Assembly: GCF_046614695.1 (NCBI RefSeq)
Contig: NZ_JBKKHQ010000001.1
Coordinates: forward strand, 124,001 to 188,000
Length of the DNA: 64,000 nucleotides
Reading direction: 5' to 3'
DNA from: Pokkaliibacter sp046614695
Lineage (GTDB): Bacteria; Pseudomonadota; Gammaproteobacteria; Pseudomonadales; Balneatricaceae
The position numbers were made by a program, and so were the translations under genes. How positions within the stretch are numbered: position 1 is the stretch's first letter; every line of letters begins with the position of its first letter. Shown here piece after piece: positions 7,733 to 15,754 of this stretch. A model generated the notes under the pieces. The model was not told where the DNA came from and ran no database searches. It saw only the letters and a program-made list of their open reading frames with translations.

Positions 7733-7752
7733 GCTCGTTGTGATCAACGAGC
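7733..7752. repeat. Inverted repeat upstream of the OadG-like gene
   Basis: GCTCGTT, centre GTGATC, AACGAGC: a perfect 7-bp dyad about 35 bases upstream of the mini-gene start on the minus strand. It could be an operator or a 5' leader hairpin. No regulator is known. Confidence 0.5.
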
Positions 7753-7890
7753 GCCAGAAGAAGGTGAAAAAATGATCAGTTTTCGCGCAAAACCCGATGT
7801 TGAGGACGAGTTTTGCCGGGCGCCCTGCTTTCGTGAAAAAAGCCAGGGGCGCCGGGATGGATCTCATGTGTTGGAGTCAGGCGTTTAGCG

Positions 7891-7915
7891 GGGTGGTAAT
7901 AAATGGCTACCACCC
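7891..7915. repeat. Hairpin downstream of pxpA
   Basis: GGGTGGTA, loop ATAAATGGC, TACCACCC: a perfect 8-bp stem just past the pxpA stop codon. There is no U-run on the minus strand, so it may protect the mRNA 3' end or assist Rho-dependent termination rather than act as an intrinsic terminator. Confidence 0.55.
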
Positions 7916-7935
7916 AACACCTGAGATGTGCGCCT

Positions 7936-8700
7936 TTACTGTGCGGTGCAGGCGCGGATCACCACGCCTTCCTGCTCCAGCGCCGCACGAATCTGCTGGG
8001 CAAAGGCGGCTGCACCGGGCTGATCACCGTGGATACAAAGGGTATCGGCCTGAACGCTAACCCAGTCACCCTGCCGGGATTTCACCCGACCGTCACACAC
8101 CATGCTCATGACCTGCTCGATGGACTGGTTCACATCCGTGATCATCGCTCCTTCCTTGCCGCGTGGGGTCAGGGTGCCATCGGCCTGATAGCTGCGATCC
8201 GCGAAGACTTCATGGGCGACCGGCAAACCGATCTCTTCGCAGGCGCGGGTCAGCTCACTGCTGGCCAGCCCGAACAGCACCAGATTGGGGTTGATGTCCT
8301 TCACCGCCTGACTGATGGCCAGAGACAACTCACGGCTTTTGGCTGCCATGTTATAAAGCGCTCCGTGGGCTTTAACGTGAGCCAGTGTCATTCCTTGCGA
8401 CAGCGCCACGCCCAGCATGGCGCCGACCTGATACACCACCATGTCGTAGGCTTCCTGCGGGGTGATTGCCATCGTGCGGCGGCCAAACCCTTGCAGATCC
8501 GGCAAGCCGGGATGAGCACCCAGCGCCACGCCGTGGCTTTTCGCCAGAGCGACGGTTTTGCGCAAGGTCGCCGGATCGCCGCTGTGAAAACCGCAGGCGA
8601 TATTGGCTGAGGAAATATGAGGCATGATCTGCGCATCCTGCCCGCCCTGATAAACGCCGAAGCTTTCGCCGACGTCACTGTTGAAGTCGATAGTTTTCAC
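7936..8700 (-). CDS. pxpA: 5-oxoprolinase subunit PxpA (LamB/YcsF family)
   Basis: 254 residues, normal length. PxpA is one part of the ATP-dependent 5-oxoprolinase PxpABC, which opens 5-oxo-L-proline (pyroglutamate) to L-glutamate in the cytosol. The start (IDFNSDVGESFG) is the family signature, with SANIACGFHSGDP near residue 30 and KAHGALYN near residue 110. Genes for PxpC and PxpB lie just upstream on the same strand, so the three subunits are present in order B-C-A. The upstream TRAP transporter and DUF1445 gene extend the unit. Confidence 0.95.
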   Translation of the reverse strand: MKTIDFNSDVGESFGVYQGGQDAQIMPHISSANIACGFHSGDPATLRKTVALAKSHGVALGAHPGLPDLQGFGRRTMAITPQEAYDMVVYQVGAMLGVALSQGMTLAHVKAHGALYNMAAKSRELSLAISQAVKDINPNLVLFGLASSELTRACEEIGLPVAHEVFADRSYQADGTLTPRGKEGAMITDVNQSIEQVMSMVCDGRVKSRQGDWVSVQADTLCIHGDQPGAAAFAQQIRAALEQEGVVIRACTAQ

Positions 8701-8787
8701 CGTGGCTCTCGCTTGTCAGAAAGTGGTCGTGGGGCAGCGCGTAACAAGGTAATGGCGCCCTGCCCGATCTCTCATTCTGCGTGCTGA

Positions 8788-9705
8788 CTAGCGCGCAAAA
8801 TGCTTTTCAAAAATCAGTCGTTCAGCTTCCGCCTGCTCCAGTGATACCGGTACAAAGCCGACTTTGGCACCCGGCCCGCGCTGCGCGAGCTGGCCTGCTG
8901 CCAGTGAAGTGATACAGCCAAGCTTGGGATAACCGCCAATGGTCTGGCGATCCTTCAGCAGAATAATGGGCTGACCATCGCTCGGAACCTGAATCGCCCC
9001 GTAGGCAATGCCTTCCGAGACGATACCGGTACGGGAGGATTTCACCGCCGTGCCGGACAGACGATACCCCATCCGGTCGATGTGATTGGTGATTTCATAG
9101 CTGCTGGAGAAGAACTTGCCGTGTTCGACGCGGCTGAACATCTCGAACTGGTAGCCCGGCACCATGTGCAGCTCCAGTGGCTTGTGGTAGTCCGGAATCG
9201 CCCAGTAGGCGACTTCGGTATCGCGCCGTTTGGCAGGGGTAAAAGGCAGTACATCGCCCTTTTCCAGCTTGCCGCCCTCGCCGTTCAGACCGCCAATGCC
9301 TTCACGCACCACGCTTGCGCTGCTGCCAAGGCGCTGGGGAACGGTAAAGCCGCCGGGCACTGCAAGGTAGCTGCGAAAGCCGGATTTGGGCGTTGCGAAC
9401 GCCAGTACACTGCCGGCATTCAGCTGATGGGTCCGCCAGGGAGCCAGCGGTTCGCCATCGATGGTGGCGCCGAGGTCCGCTCCGGTCAGGGCGATGGTCG
9501 TGGCCTCGGTCACTTCCAGCTTCAACATACCGAAGGTGATTTCCAGCGCCGAGGTATGCACCGGATTACCAATCAGGTGGTTCGCCCAGTAGGCGGCGTA
9601 TTCATCCATCGGCCCGCCGGAGGTGATACCGATATGCTGGTAGCCAAAGCGTCCGCCATCCTGAATCAGTGACAGCACGCCACTTGAGATCACCTTAAAA
9701 CTCAT
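8788..9705 (-). CDS. pxpC: 5-oxoprolinase subunit PxpC (biotin-dependent carboxyltransferase-like, KipA family)
   Basis: 305 residues. It starts with FKVISSGVLSLIQDGGRFGY, the KipA/AHS2 family pattern, followed by GGPMDEYAAYWAN and AVPGGF. With PxpB it forms the part of 5-oxoprolinase thought to phosphorylate and open the lactam using ATP. It overlaps the 3' end of pxpB by 11 bases, which indicates translational coupling. About 85 bases separate it from pxpA. Confidence 0.94.
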   Translation of the reverse strand: MSFKVISSGVLSLIQDGGRFGYQHIGITSGGPMDEYAAYWANHLIGNPVHTSALEITFGMLKLEVTEATTIALTGADLGATIDGEPLAPWRTHQLNAGSVLAFATPKSGFRSYLAVPGGFTVPQRLGSSASVVREGIGGLNGEGGKLEKGDVLPFTPAKRRDTEVAYWAIPDYHKPLELHMVPGYQFEMFSRVEHGKFFSSSYEITNHIDRMGYRLSGTAVKSSRTGIVSEGIAYGAIQVPSDGQPIILLKDRQTIGGYPKLGCITSLAAGQLAQRGPGAKVGFVPVSLEQAEAERLIFEKHFAR

Positions 9706-10387
9706 CGAAGGTTCCTCCCAGTTGCAGATAGGTATCGCGGTCGATGGGGTTAAAGCGCACGCGATCCCCCACTTCCATCAGTGCCAGCGTCTCACTTTGC
9801 CAGTCGAGCATCTGGGTCGGAGTGCGTCCCAGCACCTGCCAGCCACCGGGTGAGGTGCTGGGGTATACGGCGGTCTGGTTATCCGCAATGGCCATTGAGC
9901 CTTTCGGCACCTTGAGGCGCGGCGTGGATTTGCGTGGTACGCGCAGGCGCTCATCTGTCACTCCCAGATAGGCATAGCCGGGGGTGAAGCCGATGGCATA
10001 AACGCGGTAATCCGTACCGGTGTGCAGGCGAATAATCTCTTCAATGCTGAGGCCGGTAATGCTGGCCACTTCATCCAGATCCAGCCCGACTTCGGCGCCG
10101 TAATAGACGGGAATTTCGATCAGGCGCGGCGCTTTGGTGTTGCCCTGATCCTGATCAATCTGTGCCAGCAGTTCAGTGATGCGCTGGCGAATGCTGAGGC
10201 CATTAATGCGCTGCAGATCGTAGCTGATCAGCACCGTGGTGTAGGACGGCACCAGATCTGTCACCACATCGCTCAGGTGTTCGCGAATGGCCGCGACCAG
10301 ACGGGTAACGCGGTCTGCCGTGGGCTCGCTGATGGTATCGCCGAGGGTGACGATACAGGTCGATTCATTGACGTTTGCAACTTTCAT
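9695..10387 (-). CDS. pxpB: 5-oxoprolinase subunit PxpB (KipI family)
   Basis: 230 residues from the ATG at 10387; a GTG three codons earlier (10396) is possible but neither has a clear ribosome binding site. The KipI/AHS1 family motif is visible as GFTPGYAYLG near residue 135, followed by the PRKSTPR loop and SPGGWQVLGRT near residue 180. It is the partner of PxpC. The gap of 165 bases from the DUF1445 gene is the largest inside the unit and could hold a secondary promoter. Confidence 0.93.
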   Translation of the reverse strand: MKVANVNESTCIVTLGDTISEPTADRVTRLVAAIREHLSDVVTDLVPSYTTVLISYDLQRINGLSIRQRITELLAQIDQDQGNTKAPRLIEIPVYYGAEVGLDLDEVASITGLSIEEIIRLHTGTDYRVYAIGFTPGYAYLGVTDERLRVPRKSTPRLKVPKGSMAIADNQTAVYPSTSPGGWQVLGRTPTQMLDWQSETLALMEVGDRVRFNPIDRDTYLQLGGTFDEF

Positions 10388-10552
10388 GGACGTCACCGGG
10401 CAATAGGAGTCCGGGGCTGGGCGCTAAAAGCAAAAACCTGGGGTTTTTCCTCTTCGCTGCCCTTCCCGCTCATAAAAAATTCAGGAAGTTGATCAGGCAG
10501 AAGCCGGTGTTGGCCTCTGCCCTGAATCAGCCGATGGCTTCAGGCCGTCTGT

Positions 10553-11371
10553 TCAGACGCTGAAACCGGCGACTTCATCCACGGTGTGATCCATGACCAT
10601 CATGTGACCGGCGTAGTGGGTGAAAAGATAGTCACCGCCACTGTTCGGTAGCACCACCTGAGGCGTCACGCCGCAGGCCCAATAGACAGGCACATAACCT
10701 TCAGGCACGCCGGGGAAGACGCCAAAGTCAGGCTTGCTGATGTCACTGATACCAATCACCGCAGGATCGCCCACATGCACAGGCGCACCGTGGCCGGAGG
10801 GATAGCGCGCGGTGATGTTCATCGCCAGCGGCACCTTGCTCGCTTCCACCGGACGCATGCTGACCACCATGTTGCCTTTGATGTTGCCGACGCTGGTGCA
10901 GGCAATGTTGGTGTAATACACCGCAGGTGCTTCGGGGCTGACAGGAATGCCGGCACGGCCCAGTGGCGCATCAAAGGTGTGGCTGCAGCCGAGCAGGAAG
11001 GCGACGGAATCCTCCTGCCAGAACTCGCCAAGATCCGTCGGTTCTGCGACCAGCTCACCCTTTTTCCAGACGCGGTAGCGAGGAATCATGCAGCGTACAT
11101 CCATCACCGAGCCGTGAAACTCGATCATGGGGTTGCCGATATCAGACACGGCCAGCAGTGGACAGGCTTTAGGGTTACGGTGGCAAAACAGCAGGAAGTC
11201 ATAGGCCTGCGCCTGAGGAACGACGGCCAGGTTGGCCTGCTGGTAATCATCCAGAATGCCGGAGGTGGGTTTGGCCCAAACGCCGCTGGCGATCAGGGCG
11301 CGCAGCTCTGCCGGAGTAGAAAATGCTGTGTTCATTGCGTTCTCAGCCGAAGTGGTTGGTGTGTGTTGCAT
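10553..11371 (-). CDS. DUF1445 (YcsI) protein, D-glutamate cyclase-like
   Basis: 272 residues. It matches the DUF1445 family, often labelled putative hydro-lyase. Visible markers are FLLGCSHTFDAPL near residue 130, YYTNIACTSVG near 153, and HVGDPAVIGISDI near 200. A related domain in animal mitochondria converts D-glutamate to 5-oxo-D-proline. In Bacillus ycsI sits beside ycsF and kipI/kipA, the same company as here. A role feeding or draining 5-oxoproline is therefore likely, but the exact reaction is not proven. The region around the start is odd: two nearly identical ribosome binding site plus ATG blocks lie 36 bases apart in frame, so a 260-residue form is equally possible. Confidence 0.88.
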   Translation of the reverse strand: MQHTPTTSAENAMNTAFSTPAELRALIASGVWAKPTSGILDDYQQANLAVVPQAQAYDFLLFCHRNPKACPLLAVSDIGNPMIEFHGSVMDVRCMIPRYRVWKKGELVAEPTDLGEFWQEDSVAFLLGCSHTFDAPLGRAGIPVSPEAPAVYYTNIACTSVGNIKGNMVVSMRPVEASKVPLAMNITARYPSGHGAPVHVGDPAVIGISDISKPDFGVFPGVPEGYVPVYWACGVTPQVVLPNSGGDYLFTHYAGHMMVMDHTVDEVAGFSV

Positions 11372-11390
11372 AGCGTTCTCCCGAAGTGGC
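11338..11390 (-). repeat. Duplicated translation start region of the DUF1445 gene
   Basis: On the minus strand CCACTTCGG-GAGAACGC-T-ATG is followed 36 bases later by CCACTTCGG-CTGAGAACGC-A-ATG. Both copies hold the same GAGAACGC leader and an ATG in the same frame (residues 1 and 13). This looks like a short tandem duplication of the initiation region. Confidence 0.7.
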
Positions 11391-11411
11391 GGCGCAGAAA
11401 CTGTCGCCGCC
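11388..11411. repeat. Hairpin between dctM and the DUF1445 gene
   Basis: GGCGGCG, 10-base loop, CGCCGCC: a perfect 7-bp GC stem in the short gap after the dctM stop codon, just before the ribosome binding site of the DUF1445 gene. There is no U-run. It may set relative expression of transporter and enzyme genes by mRNA processing or partial termination. Confidence 0.6.
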
Positions 11412-11439
11412 CTGCTTCATTGACTGCGTATCCTAAGGC

Positions 11440-12726
11440 TTAGCCCATGACGACCGAGGGCAGCCAGTTGGCGAGGCCCGGCGCCAGAATCAAGAGACCA
11501 ATCATCAGGAAGAGTCCGGCCACAAAGGGCAGCACGCCGATGATGGTGTCATGCATGGGGCCTGAGCGGCGCACGTTCTGTACCACAAAAAGGTTGAGGC
11601 CCACGGGTGGAGTGATCAGCGCTGATTCAATCAGGACAATCACCAGAATGCCGAACCAGATCGGGTCAAAACCCAGTTTGATCATCACCGGTGCGATGAT
11701 GGGCACGGTGGTAATCATCAGGGACAGGGTTTCCATAAAGCAGCCCAGAATCAGGAACAGCACGATCACCAGAAACAGCATCATGGTGGGGCTGATGCCC
11801 ATGCCGGAGATGGAGCCTACCAGCGCATCGGTTAAGCCCACCGAGGTCATGACGAAGTTCAGGAAGTATGCCGCCATCACGATCAGCATGATCATCGCGG
11901 TGGAGTGCACGGTATTCTCAACCGCTTCGCGCAGTACCTTCCAGGTCAATCGTCCTACACAGGCAGCAAGAATCATCATGGCGACGACGCCCAGCGCGGC
12001 GGATTCTGTTGGCGTGGCAATGCCCATGTAGATGGAACCCACCACCACCAGGAACAAAAACAGCGGCGGCAGCAAATGCACCAGCGCACCGCGACGCTCA
12101 CGCCAGCTGGCTTTCTGACGGGTGCCGCCCCAGTGCGGACGCGCCAGACAGGCAGTCATAATAATCGCCATAAAGATCAGCACCAGAACGATGCCGGGAA
12201 TTAAACCTGCCAGGTAAAGACGCGGAACAGAGGTGTCCGTCAGTACGCCATAAATAATCATGTTAACGGAGGGCGGAATCAGAATACCCAGCGTACCACC
12301 CGCCGCCAGCGAGCCGATAAACAGCCGCTCGTTGTAACGGTGCTTGCGTGCCTGAGGCAGCGCCACCGTGCCGACGGTCGCCGAGGTTGCCACACTGGAG
12401 CCGCTGGTGGCTGAAAACAGGCCACAGGCAACGATATTGGCGTGGTTCAGACCACCGGGTAGCCAGTTCAGCCATACGGTCAGCGCATCGTACATGCGTT
12501 CGGCATAACCGGAGCGCAGCAGCAATTCGCCGAGCAGAATAAAGAGCGGGATCGACACCAGCAGAAACTCATGGCTGGACGACCAGGACACTTCACCAAT
12601 CGCACGGGTCACCGGCAGGAAGGAGTAGAAGTTATCCAGCACCGTGCCGAGCAGACCAATACTGGCGGCAACGGGAATCGAGGCGGCCAGCAATGCCAGC
12701 AGTACCACCAGAGCAGTCAGAATCAT
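11440..12726 (-). CDS. dctM: TRAP transporter large permease, DctM type
   Basis: 428 residues with about 12 hydrophobic segments, the normal size for the DctM channel subunit, which couples solute entry to the sodium gradient. Family patterns include FILLGELLLRSG near residue 63, LFSATSGSSVATSATVG near 102 and ALITPPVGLNLFV near 365. It begins with a 4-base overlap (ATGA) with dctQ. The substrate is probably a small organic acid; the neighbouring 5-oxoprolinase genes suggest 5-oxoproline or glutamate-like solutes. Confidence 0.95.
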   Translation of the reverse strand: MILTALVVLLALLAASIPVAASIGLLGTVLDNFYSFLPVTRAIGEVSWSSSHEFLLVSIPLFILLGELLLRSGYAERMYDALTVWLNWLPGGLNHANIVACGLFSATSGSSVATSATVGTVALPQARKHRYNERLFIGSLAAGGTLGILIPPSVNMIIYGVLTDTSVPRLYLAGLIPGIVLVLIFMAIIMTACLARPHWGGTRQKASWRERRGALVHLLPPLFLFLVVVGSIYMGIATPTESAALGVVAMMILAACVGRLTWKVLREAVENTVHSTAMIMLIVMAAYFLNFVMTSVGLTDALVGSISGMGISPTMMLFLVIVLFLILGCFMETLSLMITTVPIIAPVMIKLGFDPIWFGILVIVLIESALITPPVGLNLFVVQNVRRSGPMHDTIIGVLPFVAGLFLMIGLLILAPGLANWLPSVVMG

Positions 12727-13322
12727 GAAGGTTCTCCTTTGGCGGACAATGCTTCGGCCTGTGCCGCTTCATCTTCCGCCTCTTCCACGCCTGAGCGCGG
12801 AGACAGCAAGGCCTGCAGGCGGTCGGTATCGCCGCGAACCAGCGCATCAACACTGTTCCAGAGCAGAATCACCAGCGTGAACAGGAACAGGCAGAAACCG
12901 GCAAACCACAGACCCTGAGGAATCCAGAGCGGTGTTTGCAGTGGCGTGTTGCTTAGCGCATTCATCTCCCAGGAGGAGAACACCACTTCCCAGCTGTAAC
13001 GCACCAGCAAGCCAACAAAACTGCCAAGGCCGATCAGTGCGATCAGGTTACTCAGCATTTTCAATTTGGGAGGAAGGTACTGATAAAGCACATCAATGCG
13101 GATATGGCTGCGGTTTAACAGCACCGAAGCACTACCCCAGCTCAGGGCAATGGCCAGTGCATAACCGGAAAGCTCATCGGAGCCGCCCATCGTCACATCA
13201 AAGAGTTTGCGTACCAGTACATCGCCAGCGACGACCAGGGCCGCCGCCAGTACGATGAAACCCGCAACCCGGGAGGCCCAGCGGGCCAACCAGGTGCAGA
13301 GTGCGAGAGCACGGGCTGCCAT
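12723..13322 (-). CDS. dctQ: TRAP transporter small permease, DctQ type
   Basis: 199 residues. Four hydrophobic segments (about 15-37, 50-70, 85-105 and 135-158) with SDELSGYALAIALSWG in the second, as is typical of DctQ. An acidic alanine/glutamate tail (residues 175-199) is longer than in most members. Its ATG shares one base with the stop codon of the upstream binding protein gene, and its own end overlaps dctM by 4 bases. Confidence 0.9.
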   Translation of the reverse strand: MAARALALCTWLARWASRVAGFIVLAAALVVAGDVLVRKLFDVTMGGSDELSGYALAIALSWGSASVLLNRSHIRIDVLYQYLPPKLKMLSNLIALIGLGSFVGLLVRYSWEVVFSSWEMNALSNTPLQTPLWIPQGLWFAGFCLFLFTLVILLWNSVDALVRGDTDRLQALLSPRSGVEEAEDEAAQAEALSAKGEPS

Positions 13323-14362
13323 TACTTCGCAGCCTGTACATCAACGATTTTGCCGACGGTGGCATTCCACGCATCCACACTTTCCTTGGTGCTGCGAGCG
13401 GCCCACTTCGGTACCACTTCACCTACCAGGGTTTTATGCAGCAGCGCTTTGTCTTCATCGCTGGCTTTCACCAGTGTCATCGCGCCTTTGGAGCCAAGCT
13501 TGCAGCTATCCAGACCCTGGTTACAGTCATAACCCTGTTCCGTCTGGTACTTAACATCCGCCCAGAGGCGATCTTCCAGCGATTTCACCTTGGTTTCGAT
13601 GTACTGCTGCACTTTCGGGTCGGTGCTGTTCCAGGTCTTGTTACCGACGACGAGGACAATCTGGTTCCACGCGATAGGCAGCTGCACGATGTGGTCAGAC
13701 ACTTCATACCACTTGGCCAGGTTGCCGGAGAGCGTGGAGGTAATCGCACAATCGACGACGCCGTTCTGCAGCGCAGGGACCACTTCACCGAAGGCCATGG
13801 TGACGCCGGTGCCGCCCATGGCATCGACAAACTCAGCCTGGGTGCGTGAGGAGGTGCGCACCTTCTTGCCTTTCAGATCCTTCAATCCGGTGATGTTGCC
13901 TTTGCAGTACAGCACCTGTGCAGGGTTCGGCCACAGGCCCAGCAGCTTGGCATCAAACTTGTCGTTGTAGACTTTGCTGAGATAAGGCTTATAGGCTTCG
14001 GTCACGGCACGGGCGCTGTCGTAATCAGTCGTTAGGCCTGCGAGGTCGATGGCTTCATTCACCGGATCATCCGAGGACATGTACGCCATGATGGTCGCGC
14101 CGTACTGAATAACGCCCTGCTTCACCAAACGCAGGATCTCACCGCCTTTCAGGCCCATCTCGGTAAAGGGACGAATCTCGGCGGTCACCTTGCCGTTACT
14201 GTCTTTGGCCAGCTCTTCGCTGAAGAAGGGTTTTTCAAAGTCACGGTAGGAGGCAGCAGAGCCCACAGAACCGACCACTTTCAGATGAGTCTCCGGTAAA
14301 TCCGCAGCGTAGGCCTGGGTCGCAACGACGGCTGATAACACCAGTGGCAAGAAGGTTTTCAT
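13322..14362 (-). CDS. dctP: TRAP transporter substrate-binding protein, DctP type
   Basis: 346 residues from the ATG at 14362, which has AGGAG 6 bases upstream; an ATG two codons earlier is too close to it. A cleavable signal peptide is clear (TFLPLVLSAVVATQAYA, cut near residue 20), so the protein is periplasmic. DctP-family signature residues include the arginine in KVRTSSRTQAEFVDAMGG near residue 168, which in this family binds a carboxylate. It is the first gene of the minus-strand unit. The LysR gene is divergent about 300 bases upstream. Confidence 0.93.
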   Translation of the reverse strand: MKTFLPLVLSAVVATQAYAADLPETHLKVVGSVGSAASYRDFEKPFFSEELAKDSNGKVTAEIRPFTEMGLKGGEILRLVKQGVIQYGATIMAYMSSDDPVNEAIDLAGLTTDYDSARAVTEAYKPYLSKVYNDKFDAKLLGLWPNPAQVLYCKGNITGLKDLKGKKVRTSSRTQAEFVDAMGGTGVTMAFGEVVPALQNGVVDCAITSTLSGNLAKWYEVSDHIVQLPIAWNQIVLVVGNKTWNSTDPKVQQYIETKVKSLEDRLWADVKYQTEQGYDCNQGLDSCKLGSKGAMTLVKASDEDKALLHKTLVGEVVPKWAARSTKESVDAWNATVGKIVDVQAAK

Positions 14363-14668
14363 GTACATCTCCTGTGAATCAGCCTGGGCTGCTCAATCGG
14401 AAGCGTTAGGGCTCAGCGCGGTATCGGGTGTCTGGCTGGCGGTGGTTAACGCTTGTCTGTTCAGTTTTTTTTCACACTGGAGGGCGTTTTCGTCGACTCC
14501 GGCATGAAAAGTGGATTAACTTCGTGCCATTCCATATTTCGCTATGACCTGAGTCCTGTCTATCGAAGAAAAATGGCCTACCCTGTTTTGTTTTATTGAA
14601 CAGTAAACGCACTTCTCGCGGGCACAAATACTTCCCGCTGAAGCGCGCCGCACCACCGCGAGGCAGTC
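14363..14668. promoter_or_regulatory. Divergent promoter region of the TRAP-pxp unit and its LysR gene
   Basis: About 305 bases between the divergent dctP and LysR genes. It must hold both promoters and the LysR binding site, and is AT-rich toward the LysR side, with an eight-T run at 14465-14472. I could not fix -35/-10 boxes or a T-N11-A site with confidence. Confidence 0.45.
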
Positions 14669-15601
14669 ATGAATACGCGCTTTATCGAGACCTTTATTTT
14701 GCTGGCGAAGGTCAGAAACGTTCGCGAAGTGGCCAGGCAGATGCACACCACTCCGGGAACGGTGTCCATGCGCATCAAGAAGCTGGAAGAGAGTCTTGGC
14801 GTCACTCTGTTTGACTGGGATTTCAAAACCCTGGAGCTGACGGTAAAAGGCGCTCGTCTGGTGAGTTACGCTGAGCACGTCGTTGAAGCGGCCCAGGCCT
14901 TTGAACGTGCGGCGGCGCCCCAGACCCACAGCGGAAGAATTCGTCTTGGGGTCAATGAAACCGTGGTGCTGACGGTGTTGCCTGAGTTTATGCGGATCGC
15001 CGAGCGGGTGATGCCGGGAGTACAAATCGACTTCTCGGTGGAGCTGACCCAGAACCTGCGAGAGCGGCTGATCATGCGTGAGCTGGATCTCATCGTGCAT
15101 GTCAGCGGCGAACATGCGCCCTTCATTCATAGCGAAGAGCTGATGGAAGTGTCCCAGCACTGGATCGCCAAACCCAAGCCCATCAGCGTGGATACGCCCA
15201 TTGCACAGGTGCTCAAACGCCAGCTGATTACCCAGATGCGTAATACCGTGCCCTACGAACTGGTGTCCAATATGGTGCAGGAATTGGGTAGCCGCTACGG
15301 TATGACCAGCTCGGAGATTCGCCTGTCGGGGACGCCTTCGCTGGCGGCGATGATCAATCTGGTCAAAATTGGCCTTGGTGTTGGCATCATGCCGGCGGTG
15401 TTAGTGCTGAAAGAGCTGGAAAGCGGTGAGCTGATCCAGCTGCCCTACCCGGCCACGCCACCGACACGCATGAGCCTGAGCCACATGCGCAACGCCTCGC
15501 CCATCGTGACGGATACCGCAGAGCTACTGCGCAAGGTGTGTCGGCGCTACTGCGAACGTCAGGCACCCGAGCAGATGCGCTTTAGTGGCTACATCGGCTG
15601 A
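14669..15601 (+). CDS. LysR-family regulator, probable activator of the TRAP-pxp unit
   Basis: 310 residues. The N-terminal winged helix is clear (FIETFILLAKVRNVREVARQ, then TTPGTVSMRIKKLEESLGV). The C-terminal LysR substrate domain follows, with the effector-binding part from about residue 90. The ATG has GAGG 7 bases upstream. LysR regulators usually control the divergent gene, here the TRAP transporter, DUF1445 and 5-oxoprolinase genes. A 5-oxoproline or glutamate-like effector is inferred from that context only. Confidence 0.93.
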   Translation: MNTRFIETFILLAKVRNVREVARQMHTTPGTVSMRIKKLEESLGVTLFDWDFKTLELTVKGARLVSYAEHVVEAAQAFERAAAPQTHSGRIRLGVNETVVLTVLPEFMRIAERVMPGVQIDFSVELTQNLRERLIMRELDLIVHVSGEHAPFIHSEELMEVSQHWIAKPKPISVDTPIAQVLKRQLITQMRNTVPYELVSNMVQELGSRYGMTSSEIRLSGTPSLAAMINLVKIGLGVGIMPAVLVLKELESGELIQLPYPATPPTRMSLSHMRNASPIVTDTAELLRKVCRRYCERQAPEQMRFSGYIG

Positions 15602-15754
15602 CAGACCCGGTTTTATTTGGTGGGCGGGCTATCCCGCTGGCGAGCAGATCACTATGATGGCGGCGGCTTGTTAGGGCCTCGTTGTATCTGCTGTGATCGC
15701 CTTTCTATGAAGACTGGCGGTATCTCAAAACTGTTGTTGGAATGCCTCGCCTTC

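Noticed and set aside
7903..8610. 235-residue plus-strand frame opposite pxpA
   Set aside because: Antisense shadow of pxpA, which has strong family motifs; the frame is rich in His, Arg and Gln with no domain.
10775..11443. 222-residue plus-strand frame opposite the DUF1445 gene
   Set aside because: Antisense shadow with no protein features; the DUF1445 motifs lie on the minus strand.
14516..15160. 214-residue minus-strand frame over the LysR gene
   Set aside because: The LysR helix-turn-helix and effector domain are unmistakable on the plus strand; the antisense frame has no family features.
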